The position numbers and the translations under genes were made by a program. This document shows positions 6,445 to 14,940 of a DNA stretch of 55,740 nt, one piece after another. The DNA lies in assembly GCA_020725665.1 (NCBI GenBank), contig DYEO01000034.1, positions 1-55,740 on the forward strand, given 5' to 3'. The DNA is from Dethiobacter sp. Its GTDB lineage: Bacteria; Bacillota; Dethiobacteria; DTU022; UBA8154. A model generated the notes under the pieces. That model did no database searches. It was not told the DNA's origin and saw only the letters and a list, made by a program, of their open reading frames with translations. Numbering within the stretch: position 1 is the first letter of the stretch; each line of letters opens with the position of its first letter.

Positions 6445-7605
6445 ATGCGCAGAATACCCATAAAAAAGCTGCAGGCGGGGAATATCCTGGCCGTACCGGT
6501 CAAGTTGCCACGCACAGGAGTAATCCTGTTAAAAGAGGGCCTCGCACTTGCCCCCAGGCATATTGAATACCTGCTGCAATACGGCCTGGCAGAAGAAAGT
6601 TGCTATGTTTTTGATACGTCTGAACACTCGCTGCTGCCCCAGGAAGATATTATAATCCTGCAAAATTTCCGCACGGACATTTTGCAGAGCATTGAAAGTA
6701 TTGAGCTTAAACGCACGCTGGCCTTCACTTATACCGCCCTGAGCGACCTGGTAAAGGAGATGAAGGCGGGCAGCCAAATTTCTCTGCAGCCCATCCAGGA
6801 CGCCTCAGAACAGATAGCGAGGCAGGTGCTGGAGAACAACGGGGTCATGCTGCAGCTTGCCGCGCTTAAAATAATAAACGAGTATACTTTTTGTCATTCC
6901 GTAAATGTGGCTATCTACGCCGTCTCCTTCGGTAAGTTCCTGGGACTGAAGCGGCATACCCTGCGCGAACTGGCCCTCTCCGGGCTACTGCACGATATTG
7001 GAAAACTGAGCATCTCTCCACAGATCATAGATAAGCCCGGAGAGCTGACACGGGAAGAGTTTGAACAGGTCAAGCGCCATACCTATGAAGGCTACCGCCG
7101 CCTCGTTAAGAAGACCGGCGTAAGCAATGATGTGCTGCAGGCAGTCTTGCTGCACCATGAACGCTGCGACGGGAGTGGCTACCTGCTGGGGTTGCAGGGC
7201 AAAAAAATTCACCCCTGGGCAAGGATGCTGGCAATAATCGACATTTACGACGCCCTTACCTCCCGCCGCTGCTACCGGGATGCTGTGCTGCCCCATGAAA
7301 CGGTCGATTACCTCATGGGTTTAAGCACCCAGGGAGCCCTTGATTTCGATATGCTCAACCTTTATTTGAAGAACATGCCAGTTTACCCCGAAGGCTGCCA
7401 GGTTAGCCTGAGTACCGGGGAAAAGGGCACCGTAGTGGAAACGCCTCCAGGTATACCACTCCGGCCTGTGGTGGAGGTCTCCTCCCTGGCGAGGGGCAAG
7501 CAGATTAGCAAGGAAGCTCCCGCGGACCCTCTTGGCGTAAAACGCAAGAGGGTTGACCTGTGCATCAACCCCACCATTTTTATCACCAGTATTGATTCCC
7601 GCTGA
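6445..7605 (+). CDS. HD-GYP domain protein (c-di-GMP phosphodiesterase-like)
   Basis: A 386-residue protein. The first 120 residues form an N-terminal region as seen in other Firmicute HD-GYP proteins. The HD-GYP domain follows: HSVNVAIYA near 150, LLHDIGK near 190, HHERCDGSGY near 238. The metal-binding HD pair is intact, but the family GYP reads GYL, so activity is uncertain. A C-terminal stretch (about 310-386) is beta-rich. GGAGG precedes the ATG. It is the only plus-strand gene within the flagellar locus and likely links c-di-GMP signalling to motility; cytoplasmic. Confidence 0.85.
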   Translation: MRRIPIKKLQAGNILAVPVKLPRTGVILLKEGLALAPRHIEYLLQYGLAEESCYVFDTSEHSLLPQEDIIILQNFRTDILQSIESIELKRTLAFTYTALSDLVKEMKAGSQISLQPIQDASEQIARQVLENNGVMLQLAALKIINEYTFCHSVNVAIYAVSFGKFLGLKRHTLRELALSGLLHDIGKLSISPQIIDKPGELTREEFEQVKRHTYEGYRRLVKKTGVSNDVLQAVLLHHERCDGSGYLLGLQGKKIHPWARMLAIIDIYDALTSRRCYRDAVLPHETVDYLMGLSTQGALDFDMLNLYLKNMPVYPEGCQVSLSTGEKGTVVETPPGIPLRPVVEVSSLARGKQISKEAPADPLGVKRKRVDLCINPTIFITSIDSR

Positions 7606-7612
7606 AACATTA

Positions 7613-7655
7613 TCCGGGCGGGCACGGAGACCCGCCCCTACGCCGCGGGCGTGGT
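7613..7655. repeat. GGCGGGCACGGAGACCCGCC-type repeat
   Basis: GGGCGGG and CCCGCCC flank the loop CACGGAGA. Close relatives lie at 12241-12300 (nearly identical) and 15541-15600 (rearranged). It follows the HD-GYP stop codon directly. In the sense direction of that mRNA the loop contains ACGGAG. Confidence 0.75.
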
Positions 7656-7725
7656 ATGCCTCCAACAAGAGGCAAGAAACAGGAGACAGGTGGCAAGAAA
7701 GGCAAAAGGTTCGGGAAACATCTTT

Positions 7726-7759
7726 CGACTTTTTGACTTTGGACTTTTGACTTTGGACT
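7726..7759. repeat. Short-period GACTTT(T/G) repeat
   Basis: Imperfect tandem repeats of about seven bases (TTTGACTTTGGACTTTTGAC). The same kind of sequence occurs at 36876-36956, 43180-43214 and 52180-52256, always between genes. Confidence 0.7.
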
Positions 7760-7765
7760 GAAATA

Positions 7766-8341
7766 TCAGGCCTTCAGCACCATACTGCTCTCCTGGTAAA
7801 GGGCCTGGGTCATGCGGTAGGCTTCCACACCCCGGCGCTGGTAGTAGCTCGACTTACTCCCTTCTCTATCATGATCCCGGGTTTTATCTTCCACATACAC
7901 CACTATGGGCCGGTTTTGTTGTGCCGGCTCCGTATCGCGCACAGGGGCTTGCTGCCTGGATGCCGGGTCAGTTTGCGTTGCTGCAAGGTGTCCAGATCGG
8001 TCCTGCCCCAACAGGATACGCAGCAGCCGCTCGTATGTATCGTTCAACTCCGTCGTTTTTCCCTGCATTTCCCGGGTATCGGGTTGCATGCGCTCCCGTT
8101 CCCGCCCCATTTCTATATTCCCGGGATAGGTGTTGTTTGTACGGTTTACTCCATTTGTCTCCAGGCGGGTGCGGGGATTGAGAAACTCCACGGCATGACG
8201 GGTATCCGTCTGCGCCTCCACGCGGTTGCGCATCTCCGGTTGCATGGCGGGGTCCGGCGCGGGCGGCGGCGCCTCCTCCCTCTGAAAACCGTTGGGAATT
8301 AACCCCGGCTCGCGAATATTATGCAGCGCTGTAATACGCAA
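7766..8341 (-). CDS. Unrecognised hydrophilic protein in flagellar operon
   Basis: About 191 residues and very hydrophilic, rich in Arg, Gln, Asp, Glu and Pro, with no membrane segment or signal peptide. A Pro-rich stretch (EEAPPPAPDPA) follows residue 20. The most structured-looking part is the C-terminus (YYQRRGVEAYRMTQALYQ), which could form a helix. It lies downstream of csrA3 on the same strand. Bacillus has YviE of similar size near fliW, but I see no DUF6470-like sequence. GGAGG is ten bases before the TTG at 8341; TTG at 8347 is an alternative start. Function unknown; position suggests a flagellar accessory role. Confidence 0.6.
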   Translation of the reverse strand: MRITALHNIREPGLIPNGFQREEAPPPAPDPAMQPEMRNRVEAQTDTRHAVEFLNPRTRLETNGVNRTNNTYPGNIEMGRERERMQPDTREMQGKTTELNDTYERLLRILLGQDRSGHLAATQTDPASRQQAPVRDTEPAQQNRPIVVYVEDKTRDHDREGSKSSYYQRRGVEAYRMTQALYQESSMVLKA

Positions 8342-8441
8342 TCGCAAATACCTCCGGTGTCAGGCATAACTGCGAAGGTCAGAAGTCAGAGGTCAGTGGC
8401 CGAAGAAACCCTAAACAATGCAAATGTTTAAACCGGTTCTC

Positions 8442-8756
8442 TCATTCTGAATCCTGACTCCTGTCTACTGACTCCTGAGCAGTAACAATATCTGTGTTGT
8501 CTTTTTCCTTCTTCTTTACTGCCGGGGCAGGTGAAAACTGCAGCTTTTTCAATTTCTCCGCCATCTGGGCAGCAGTGCCGGCGGCACGGATATTTTCCTC
8601 AAGAATAGCTTCGTAGATTTCACGGCGGTAGATGGAAACATCACGGGGAGCCTTGATCCCGAGGCGTATGGCATCACCGTTGATCTCCACGACGCTGATC
8701 TCAATTTCATCTCCCACCATGATACTCTGGCCTTTTTTGCGCGTCAGCACCAGCAT
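8442..8756 (-). CDS. csrA: CsrA paralogue 3, canonical type with C-terminal extension
   Basis: CsrA domain in residues 1-60 with family-typical MLVLTRKKGQSIMVGDEI and APRDVSIYRREIYEAI. A 45-residue hydrophilic, Lys/Ala-rich extension follows. Its last dozen residues (AQESVDRSQDSE) are encoded by a short-period repeat of the type found between genes here, so the tail may have been rewritten by a repeat. ATG at 8756 is preceded by AAAGGTGG. It follows fliW, the arrangement in Bacillus where FliW antagonises CsrA, but is separated by 330 bases and has its own sigmaA-like promoter. It is probably the housekeeping CsrA. Confidence 0.92.
   Translation of the reverse strand: MLVLTRKKGQSIMVGDEIEISVVEINGDAIRLGIKAPRDVSIYRREIYEAILEENIRAAGTAAQMAEKLKKLQFSPAPAVKKKEKDNTDIVTAQESVDRSQDSE
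8447..8481. repeat. CTGACTCCTGAATC-type short-period repeat
   Basis: Tandem imperfect units of seven or eight bases overlapping the 3' end of csrA3. The same units appear at 49628-49660 and 43158-43178, next to the fabZ and rsmA N-terminal remnants. Confidence 0.65.
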
Positions 8757-8807
8757 CCCTGCTACCACCTTTCACCGGTGAAAAAACGGGCGCCTATCCC
8801 CATTTTG

Positions 8808-8836
8808 ATTATAGCATAAGAAGAACAGGGCAACAA
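8808..8836 (-). promoter_or_regulatory. SigmaA-like promoter of csrA3
   Basis: Minus strand: TTGTTG (8836-8831), 17 bases, TATAAT (8813-8808). The start codon is about 50 bases downstream. The rest of the 8837-9085 gap holds no ORF or clear RNA that I can support. Confidence 0.65.
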
Positions 8837-9085
8837 TGCCCGGTTATGCATGATGTCGTTCCTTTATATATTATGCCATAACATTTGGATTTTGCGTCCG
8901 GGACAGGCAAATGGGGTTTCTTATTGGACCCGATTGGTATCTGTCAGATATTTAAAAAAAACAGCCGGACGAAACTCGGGAAACCACTGTGGGCGGCCCC
9001 TTTGCCCTGCTGCTTACGACTTTCACAACCACTGCAAGATAAATTTCTTAACAGCCGTACCTATATCATGTTTTAACTTGCACAA

Positions 9086-9556
9086 TTACTCACCTGTTTC
9101 CTCCGCTGTTTCCTCCGCCGTTTCTTCCCCGGCCTCAAAGGGCAGGGGAGTACGCATCTGCCCGATCCGCTCCGGGATGATCACCTGCTTGGCCAGGCGC
9201 CGGCCGGCATTAACCACGACCGGTGCAGAAAGGTTGGTTGTCAGTTTCCCCTCCCCCAAAACCGTCACCGTAGTAAAAACCAGGACATCCTCCTGTCGCT
9301 CCAGTTCAATTTCTTTTTTGTCCTGTTCGTTCAATTCAATAGAGTATTCAGGGAAACAGGGGAAGGGATCGATTAAAATCAGTCCGACCTCCGGTTCGTC
9401 CACGGACCGCAGGTAGTAAAAGAGGGGATTGTTCTCAATCATATACAGGCTGAACTTTTTGTTCCGGCCCAGCCCGGGCAGACCCCTCCGAAAGATAATA
9501 GCTTCTTCTGTTTTTTCCTCATGTTCCCGGGTATGCAAATTTGTTAAACTGTCCAT
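9086..9556 (-). CDS. fliW: FliW, flagellar assembly factor and CsrA antagonist
   Basis: About 156 residues. Recognised by the segment FRRGLPGLGRNKKFSLY, the hallmark LILIDPFPCFPEYSIEL and a C-terminal GKLTTNLSAPVVVNAGRR, all typical of FliW. FliW binds flagellin or CsrA; when flagellin is exported, freed FliW relieves CsrA repression of flagellin mRNA. The C-terminus is an acidic repeat (GEETAEETAEETGE), unusual for the family. ATG at 9556 has AGGTGG eight bases upstream. It lies between flgL and csrA3 as in Bacillus. Confidence 0.92.
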   Translation of the reverse strand: MDSLTNLHTREHEEKTEEAIIFRRGLPGLGRNKKFSLYMIENNPLFYYLRSVDEPEVGLILIDPFPCFPEYSIELNEQDKKEIELERQEDVLVFTTVTVLGEGKLTTNLSAPVVVNAGRRLAKQVIIPERIGQMRTPLPFEAGEETAEETAEETGE

Positions 9557-9684
9557 TAACTTTCCACCTTTTACAGAAGTTGCTATAACCGGCAAAAGAG
9601 TTGAAATGCGGCAATAAGGTAAGACCATGTTTTTACTTTTAACATTGTAACATGGTTTCACTACCAGGGCTACACCTTCGGCAG

Positions 9685-12210
9685 TTAACGTAAAAAGTCA
9701 ATCAGGGAGGGATAGATCATGCGTGCCCCGGTGGCCAGGGCCGCCTGGTAAATGGTCTCCTGGAGCGTAAACTCAGTAATTATGTCGGCCATGTCAATAT
9801 CCTCGATCTTGCTGCGCAGTTCCCGCAGGAAGAGATGTTCGCTTTGGTGCCGCTCCTCCGTAACAAGGGAACGCTCCATACGGGCGCCCAGCTCTGAACG
9901 ATGTTTGAGCAGGCTATTGAGATAGATATCAAGGTCATGCAACACCGGTCCTCCCAGGGCCACCTGGTTATTGTAAATCAGGGCCTTATAGAGACCGTTG
10001 ACGGCGCGAAAGAGCCCGACGCCGTCTTTGCTCTTTAGGTCGAAAACATGAAGGCCGCTGATATTGGCCGGTACGGCAATACCCGGGGCGATCTCCAGCA
10101 GCCGCTCCCCGCTGTTGCCTGTGAAATAGGGCTCCCCGGCAGCAATGAAGCTAAAGATGGTAGCAGGGTACTCATCGTATTCCTCGTCTGGAATGCCGTA
10201 ACGGACGATTTCTTCCCGGTCCCGGTGCTCCCGTGCGGCGGCCGTGCCAAAGTTGCTGAATGTGGCCTTTACCGTGCTGGTAAAGATGTTGCCGCTAATC
10301 TGGTCGATGTCAAAGAACTTGAGCATGGTAGTCTTTGCACCGGCAGGTGGATCAGGGTCAAACACACCCCTTTCAAAATACCAGTCCAGGCTGTCACCCG
10401 TTGTAGGGCGCCCGCTCGCATCGGGGCGGCCGTAATCCCGGTGCAGGGTGAAGCGGTCATAATCAGCAGCCGTGCTCATAGGAAGCATGGGCTTAAGTTG
10501 CAGCACTATTTTGTCGCCCACGAGGGGAACATCATGTTCAAAGGTAAGAGCTTCAAGACCCTTAATATTAAGCGCAACATTTTTACCGTCCACCATAAAT
10601 GTAATCTGCTGATTGAACTCGTGCAACTTATTAAGGTTAATATAAATGTCCTCACCATCACGCAGACCATAAGCCCCTTCGTAATTTTCCAATCCATCCA
10701 CACTTTTCATCAAATAACGGGCCGTAAGGCGAACAACACGATCATTAATTTTTCCGCCAATTTGCCCCTGCAGTGCATCGCTCAGGTCCTGATAGCGTAC
10801 GGACTCTACAATCTCCAGAGCAACGGATCCGGTAAGCCCGTCATTACTATCTCGGGCAATATTGATTTTATCTGTCCCGAAGAAACCGGCCCGCGCTCCC
10901 TGAAGATATTCAGAAATTATGGATACGGAAGGGCCAATGGTAAAAAGTGCAGCGGGATTATCCATGGTTGTTTCGATTAACCCCGTGCCGGCAAACGTCA
11001 GTTTCACTTCTGAAAGCAGATGCTCGCCGTAAGTGAAACTTAGAGGGTCAGTATCCAGTTGGTAAAAATTAAAGGTAGCATCGTTGTCGTTTAAAGCCCC
11101 GTCATTGAAGACATATGAAGATATGGTTACCCCATCGCGATAAAATATTACACCATCGTCATTATCGCCAGGGGCGGCCTGTGCCTTAATATTGATTACT
11201 GCCTTGTCACCCACATTAAAGGTACCAATATCTGCCAACAAAACGCCGTTACCATCCTGATTAAATACAACGCCGGCAATGGTAAAGTTGTTTTGAAGCC
11301 CTGCATCCAAGATTAAGCTACCAGTTCCCGTGGAAGATGTTCCATCCTTTTCCATATGGGTGTACTCGTATTGAAATGTAACCTTGTTAGTTCCTATGTT
11401 AATTTCACTAACTGACAACAACAGAGACATGTTTTTATCTGTGCCAGCAGCGACAGCAACAGATTTAATAATTTCTTCAGAGCTTTGACTGTATTGAAAA
11501 TAGCTGGTTCCTGCATCAGCAGGAGCTGTTGCAGGATCTGTCGTTATTCTGTATTCTCCCTCAAGGAAATCCCGGGTTTCAAGCTCCATGGCAGTGATGT
11601 TTTCAGCAGGATCGCCAATATGGGCCAACTGCTCCCGCGCGGTGCTGACAGCATAATTGCCTGCCGACAGGTTTTCCACTGTAAGGCCGGTCCCCCCGCC
11701 TGTCCCGGCGAACAGGCCGGATGCGGGATTGTGCCATGTATTGATCATTTTGCCGCCGTCGCCCGCAATGCCGTACGGCTTCTGGTCCGTCTGGTGCCCG
11801 CCGAAGATATAACGGCCGGCCAATTCCGTATTGCCGATGCTTATCAGGTAGTCAAGGAGCTGCTTAACCTCCGGGGCAACAGCAAGGCGATCCGCGGCGG
11901 TAAATATCTCGTTGGCCGCATATACGGAAATCTCCCGCAGCCGCTGTACGGTATCGATGGCGCCGGCCAGGGCATCTTCCGTCGCAGAAAGCCAGGAGAT
12001 CCCCTCGCCGATGTTGCGGCAGTACTGTGCATTGCGGGCCAGGCCCGTTCCGGCAATGCGCATTACCTTGTAGGTACCGACGGGATCCTGGGATGGACGG
12101 TCGAAGATACGCCCCGAAGAAAGCTGGTTGGAACGCCTGTTCAGGGCGTGCATATTGTGTTTTAAATTACGATTTACAGCGTGGGCCAGCATGCGGTGCG
12201 TTACGCGCAC
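9685..12210 (-). CDS. flgL: FlgL, oversized hook-filament junction protein (HAP3)
   Basis: 841 residues; FlgL is usually about 300. The N-terminus (MRVTHRMLAHAVNRNLKHNM, SSGRIFDRPSQDPVG, then GRYIFGGHQTDQKPY near 132-146) and the C-terminus (SKIEDIDMADIITEFTLQET, YQAALATGARM) are clearly FlgL. The middle carries a domain also present in flagellin and FlgK: residues 216-427, with VGDKAVI at 333, FYQLDTD at 382 and FTIGP at 423. A second, more diverged copy lies around 545-655 (VGDKIVL 564, LKFFDIDQISG from 630). GTG at 12210 is preceded by GGGAGG. It joins FlgK to the filament. Confidence 0.92.
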   Translation of the reverse strand: MRVTHRMLAHAVNRNLKHNMHALNRRSNQLSSGRIFDRPSQDPVGTYKVMRIAGTGLARNAQYCRNIGEGISWLSATEDALAGAIDTVQRLREISVYAANEIFTAADRLAVAPEVKQLLDYLISIGNTELAGRYIFGGHQTDQKPYGIAGDGGKMINTWHNPASGLFAGTGGGTGLTVENLSAGNYAVSTAREQLAHIGDPAENITAMELETRDFLEGEYRITTDPATAPADAGTSYFQYSQSSEEIIKSVAVAAGTDKNMSLLLSVSEINIGTNKVTFQYEYTHMEKDGTSSTGTGSLILDAGLQNNFTIAGVVFNQDGNGVLLADIGTFNVGDKAVINIKAQAAPGDNDDGVIFYRDGVTISSYVFNDGALNDNDATFNFYQLDTDPLSFTYGEHLLSEVKLTFAGTGLIETTMDNPAALFTIGPSVSIISEYLQGARAGFFGTDKINIARDSNDGLTGSVALEIVESVRYQDLSDALQGQIGGKINDRVVRLTARYLMKSVDGLENYEGAYGLRDGEDIYINLNKLHEFNQQITFMVDGKNVALNIKGLEALTFEHDVPLVGDKIVLQLKPMLPMSTAADYDRFTLHRDYGRPDASGRPTTGDSLDWYFERGVFDPDPPAGAKTTMLKFFDIDQISGNIFTSTVKATFSNFGTAAAREHRDREEIVRYGIPDEEYDEYPATIFSFIAAGEPYFTGNSGERLLEIAPGIAVPANISGLHVFDLKSKDGVGLFRAVNGLYKALIYNNQVALGGPVLHDLDIYLNSLLKHRSELGARMERSLVTEERHQSEHLFLRELRSKIEDIDMADIITEFTLQETIYQAALATGARMIYPSLIDFLR
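10246..10578 (-). other. Second, degenerate copy of axial domain in FlgL (545-655)
   Basis: VGDKIVLQLK, then a HRDYG segment, LKFFDIDQISG and STVKATFSNF repeat the order seen in the first copy (VGDKAVINIK, YRDG, FNFYQLD, SEVKLTF). The VGD-to-FFDID distance is 68 residues against 49 in the first copy. Judged by eye only. Confidence 0.55.
10930..11565 (-). other. Shared axial-protein domain inside FlgL (216-427)
   Basis: Begins GEYRITT, with VGDKAVI at 333, a YRDG segment, FYQLDTD at 382 and AALFTIGP at 420-427. It aligns with flagellin 332-540 and FlgK 352-570 in order and spacing. Confidence 0.75.
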
Positions 12211-12240
12211 AATAAAAGCCTCCCTATCCTAAATAGCACT

Positions 12241-12300
12241 ACCCGGGCGGGCACGGAGACCCGCCCCTACGCCGCGGGCGAGGTATCCCTCGCCCCTACA
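12241..12300. repeat. GGCGGGCACGGAGACCCGCC-type repeat within flagellar operon
   Basis: Nearly identical to 7613-7655 and followed by a second CTCGCCCCTAC unit. It fills most of the gap between flgK and flgL without a terminator T-run. Confidence 0.75.
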
Positions 12301-12311
12301 AACCATTCCTT

Positions 12312-14453
12312 TTATCTTCCCAGGCTATGTATAAGCATCTCCAGCATCTGATCAAATGTACTCATATATTTTGCTGCCGCGTTGTAGGCATGCTGGAATT
12401 GTATGAGGTTGAGCATTTCATCATCCAGGGAAACACCGGAAACGGATTCCTGGTATTCCCTCATCCTGTTCACCACCGCATACATGGCCAGCGCCATACG
12501 TTCGCTCTCCCTCCCCGCGACTCCCAGTTCAGCGATCATACCCCGGAAAAAGTCGTGGAAAGTAGCCTTGCCGTTTTGCATGACTTTCGTCTCGCGCAGG
12601 CGGGCGATTGCCAGGGCATTGGCGCCGTCGCCCACCCCTTCATTATTTCCCGCGGCGGCAATATTGGCCAGGTCCTGCAGAACATCTTTGCTGAGGCGGA
12701 TTTTTTTGGCCGCACGGTGGATATAATCGTTGATATTCTGCGGATGGTAGGGACCAACCCTGAATGTGGCCGCATTCGTTTCCGCCGCAAAGTCACCCAG
12801 CGTAACATAGAAAACAACTTCCCGGTGTTCACCGCTGTTTTCGTCGAGCTGGAAGAATTGCAGTATGTTCGTTTGGCTGTCAAATTTACCGGGATCCAGC
12901 ACCAGGCCATGCAGACAACTGCCGTCCCTGTAACTGAGCGCAAGGGCATGATCATCCACTTTACTTTCCGCAGTCACAGCAACTACAAACTTGTCACCCA
13001 CAGAAAAATTGCCGATCGCCTGCAGCTGCAGTCCCAGCTCCAGCTCCCAGCCATTCTCCGATGAGTACGTTAGTATGTTGGCTCCACCCCCGGTGGCCAG
13101 CTTCTTGACGCCATGCCCGTAGCTTGTCGTCCCGCTGACCTTGTCGGTGTGGTAGAGATAATAGTTCACATAAACGTGGTCATCTCCCACCTTCGTTACC
13201 TCGAAGAGCATGGAAGAATTTAGCGCGGCATCAGCATCAACCTCTACGCTTTGCACCAGGCTGCCCCTGTTCAGACTGTAGGTGGCGGCAACCGCAGCGC
13301 CGGCCGCGGTGTCTGCGGGGACAAGCTCCGTATCGATGGTATAATCCGCATTTAGAAGCATGTGGGAACGCCTTTTATCCAGGTCCAACCTGGTAATATT
13401 ATTTTCTTCTCCCAGTTCCAGCGTCAAGCGGTCGATAACGATCTCCCCCGGCATCACAACTTCCCAGGGGTCAAAGAAGTTTACGCCGGTGCTGCCCTCC
13501 AGGCCGTAACCCTCGCGGTGCAGCATATTTACTTGCTGCACAAGCTCGTAAACAAGTTCATCGATGGCACGCTGGTAGGTAAAAAGTTCCTCGTTGTAAG
13601 ATTGGAGCAGGGCTTTAAGCTTGCCGCCCGTGATATTCAGCATGGAATCCATGTCATTATAAATGAGGTAGCAATCGCGCAGACTCTCCAATTCGGTAAA
13701 ATCCCGCGCCTGCAACGCAAAATGACGGTCATCCTGTACGAGGATCCGCCCCCCAGACAATACTTCAATTCCCCCGTTATCTTTTTTGATAAAACGAATA
13801 TTAATCAGTTCGCTCAATTCCTGCAGGCGCTTGTCCCTTTCATCGAGCATTTCATTGGATTTCGTACCGATGGCCTGCATGAAAATAATTTTCTTGTTCA
13901 ACTCACTGATTTCCCGGGCCAGGGCATTGATATCATCTACTGTGGCAGAAATCTCCTTCTCCAGATCGTACTTGAGATCGTCCAAACGGTCGTAGATTCC
14001 ACCCACAACGCCGATAAGCGTCAGGGCCTGTTCCCGCAGGCTGATGCGCACAGCAAAACTTTCCGGGTTCACACTCAATTCCTGCCAGGCATCAAAAAAA
14101 TCGCTAAGTGCCGTATTAATCCCCATATCTCCCGGTTCCAGGAAGATCACTTCAATAGATCCCAGGGTTTCCCCCAGCCGCTCCCAGTAATGCGAACCTG
14201 TCAGGGCGGAGATTATCTGGTTGTCGTAAAATTCGCTCCTGAGCCGGTCAATACCGGATACTTCCACACCGTACCCGGGCGGGGTAACAACCCCGGGTAC
14301 AGCAGCAGGGACGACTGCTTTCATATGCTGGATCTGGCGCGTATAACCCTCCGTGTTGGCATTGGCAATATTCTGACCGGTCACCTGGGCACCTTTTTGC
14401 TGCACATGAATAGCCCGGCGACCTATCTCAAAACTGCCGAAGGTGCTGCTCAT
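12312..14453 (-). CDS. flgK: FlgK, oversized hook-filament junction protein (HAP1)
   Basis: 713 residues, longer than the usual 450-600. The N-terminus has the axial motif ANANTEGYTRQ (31-41). The C-terminus has VSGVSLDDEMLNLIQFQHAYNAAAKY (split here as VSGVSLDDEM and LNLIQFQHAY), diagnostic of FlgK. Residues 352-570 form the domain shared with FlgL and flagellin (VGDKFVV 485, YRDG 508, FFQLDEN 533, RVGP 565). Exported protein at the hook-filament junction. It lies between flgN and flgL; 19 bases separate it from flgN. Confidence 0.93.
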   Translation of the reverse strand: MSSTFGSFEIGRRAIHVQQKGAQVTGQNIANANTEGYTRQIQHMKAVVPAAVPGVVTPPGYGVEVSGIDRLRSEFYDNQIISALTGSHYWERLGETLGSIEVIFLEPGDMGINTALSDFFDAWQELSVNPESFAVRISLREQALTLIGVVGGIYDRLDDLKYDLEKEISATVDDINALAREISELNKKIIFMQAIGTKSNEMLDERDKRLQELSELINIRFIKKDNGGIEVLSGGRILVQDDRHFALQARDFTELESLRDCYLIYNDMDSMLNITGGKLKALLQSYNEELFTYQRAIDELVYELVQQVNMLHREGYGLEGSTGVNFFDPWEVVMPGEIVIDRLTLELGEENNITRLDLDKRRSHMLLNADYTIDTELVPADTAAGAAVAATYSLNRGSLVQSVEVDADAALNSSMLFEVTKVGDDHVYVNYYLYHTDKVSGTTSYGHGVKKLATGGGANILTYSSENGWELELGLQLQAIGNFSVGDKFVVAVTAESKVDDHALALSYRDGSCLHGLVLDPGKFDSQTNILQFFQLDENSGEHREVVFYVTLGDFAAETNAATFRVGPYHPQNINDYIHRAAKKIRLSKDVLQDLANIAAAGNNEGVGDGANALAIARLRETKVMQNGKATFHDFFRGMIAELGVAGRESERMALAMYAVVNRMREYQESVSGVSLDDEMLNLIQFQHAYNAAAKYMSTFDQMLEMLIHSLGR
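12744..13400 (-). other. Shared axial-protein domain inside FlgK (352-570)
   Basis: Contains LNADYTIDTE at its start, GNFSVGDKFVV (482-491), LSYRDG (506-511), LQFFQLDENSG (531-541) and AATFRVGP (561-568). The VGD-to-FFQL spacing is 48 residues, against 49 in flagellin and FlgL. Confidence 0.75.
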
Positions 14454-14472
14454 TCAATACACCTCAATGTTT

Positions 14473-14940
14473 TCAGGCATTGGAGTCGAGGAGACCTGCC
14501 CGTAATGCCTTTCCCTGTTTTTTTTCACCACTGGCGCAGTAAAGATCATCTCCATTGCCGGGCATAAGCATATGTAAAGCCTGCTCCACAAGCTGCCGGT
14601 TAAAGAGCAGGAGGCGCCGCGTTATTTTCTGCCTGCGTTGCAGGGAATCATGCAGCTCCAAAATGGATTGACGTAAGTGCTCCAACTTGGCCGCCCCGGG
14701 AGGATTTTCCCGGTTCAGGTATTCTTTTAAGGTAATATCCGGCGGCACAGTCGCAGCACGTTGTTCTTCCAACTCCTGCATCTTTGCTGCCAGCCGTTCC
14801 TTTTGGCTGTTCAGTTTCTGCAGGACTCGCCCATCCCGCTCCACCAGGATATTACGGGTCTGCTCCTCCAGTCCCAGCATCTCCTGCAGGACCTTTTCCT
14901 CTTCTTCCAGGATATTTAGCAACTTCCCGCTGTCTATCAT
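14473..14940 (-). CDS. flgN: FlgN-like flagellar export chaperone
   Basis: About 156 residues, largely helical with heptad-like Leu/Glu/Gln spacing (LLNILEEEEKVLQEML, EQTRNILVERDGRVLQKL). This is the expected form of FlgN, which escorts FlgK and FlgL to the export gate. Sequence identity in this family is low; the assignment rests on the helical pattern and the flgM-flgN-flgK-flgL order. Start at ATG 14940 is preceded by a weak AGGA; the reading frame stays open upstream through a run of nine G, so an upstream start is possible. Confidence 0.8.
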   Translation of the reverse strand: MIDSGKLLNILEEEEKVLQEMLGLEEQTRNILVERDGRVLQKLNSQKERLAAKMQELEEQRAATVPPDITLKEYLNRENPPGAAKLEHLRQSILELHDSLQRRQKITRRLLLFNRQLVEQALHMLMPGNGDDLYCASGEKKQGKALRAGLLDSNA

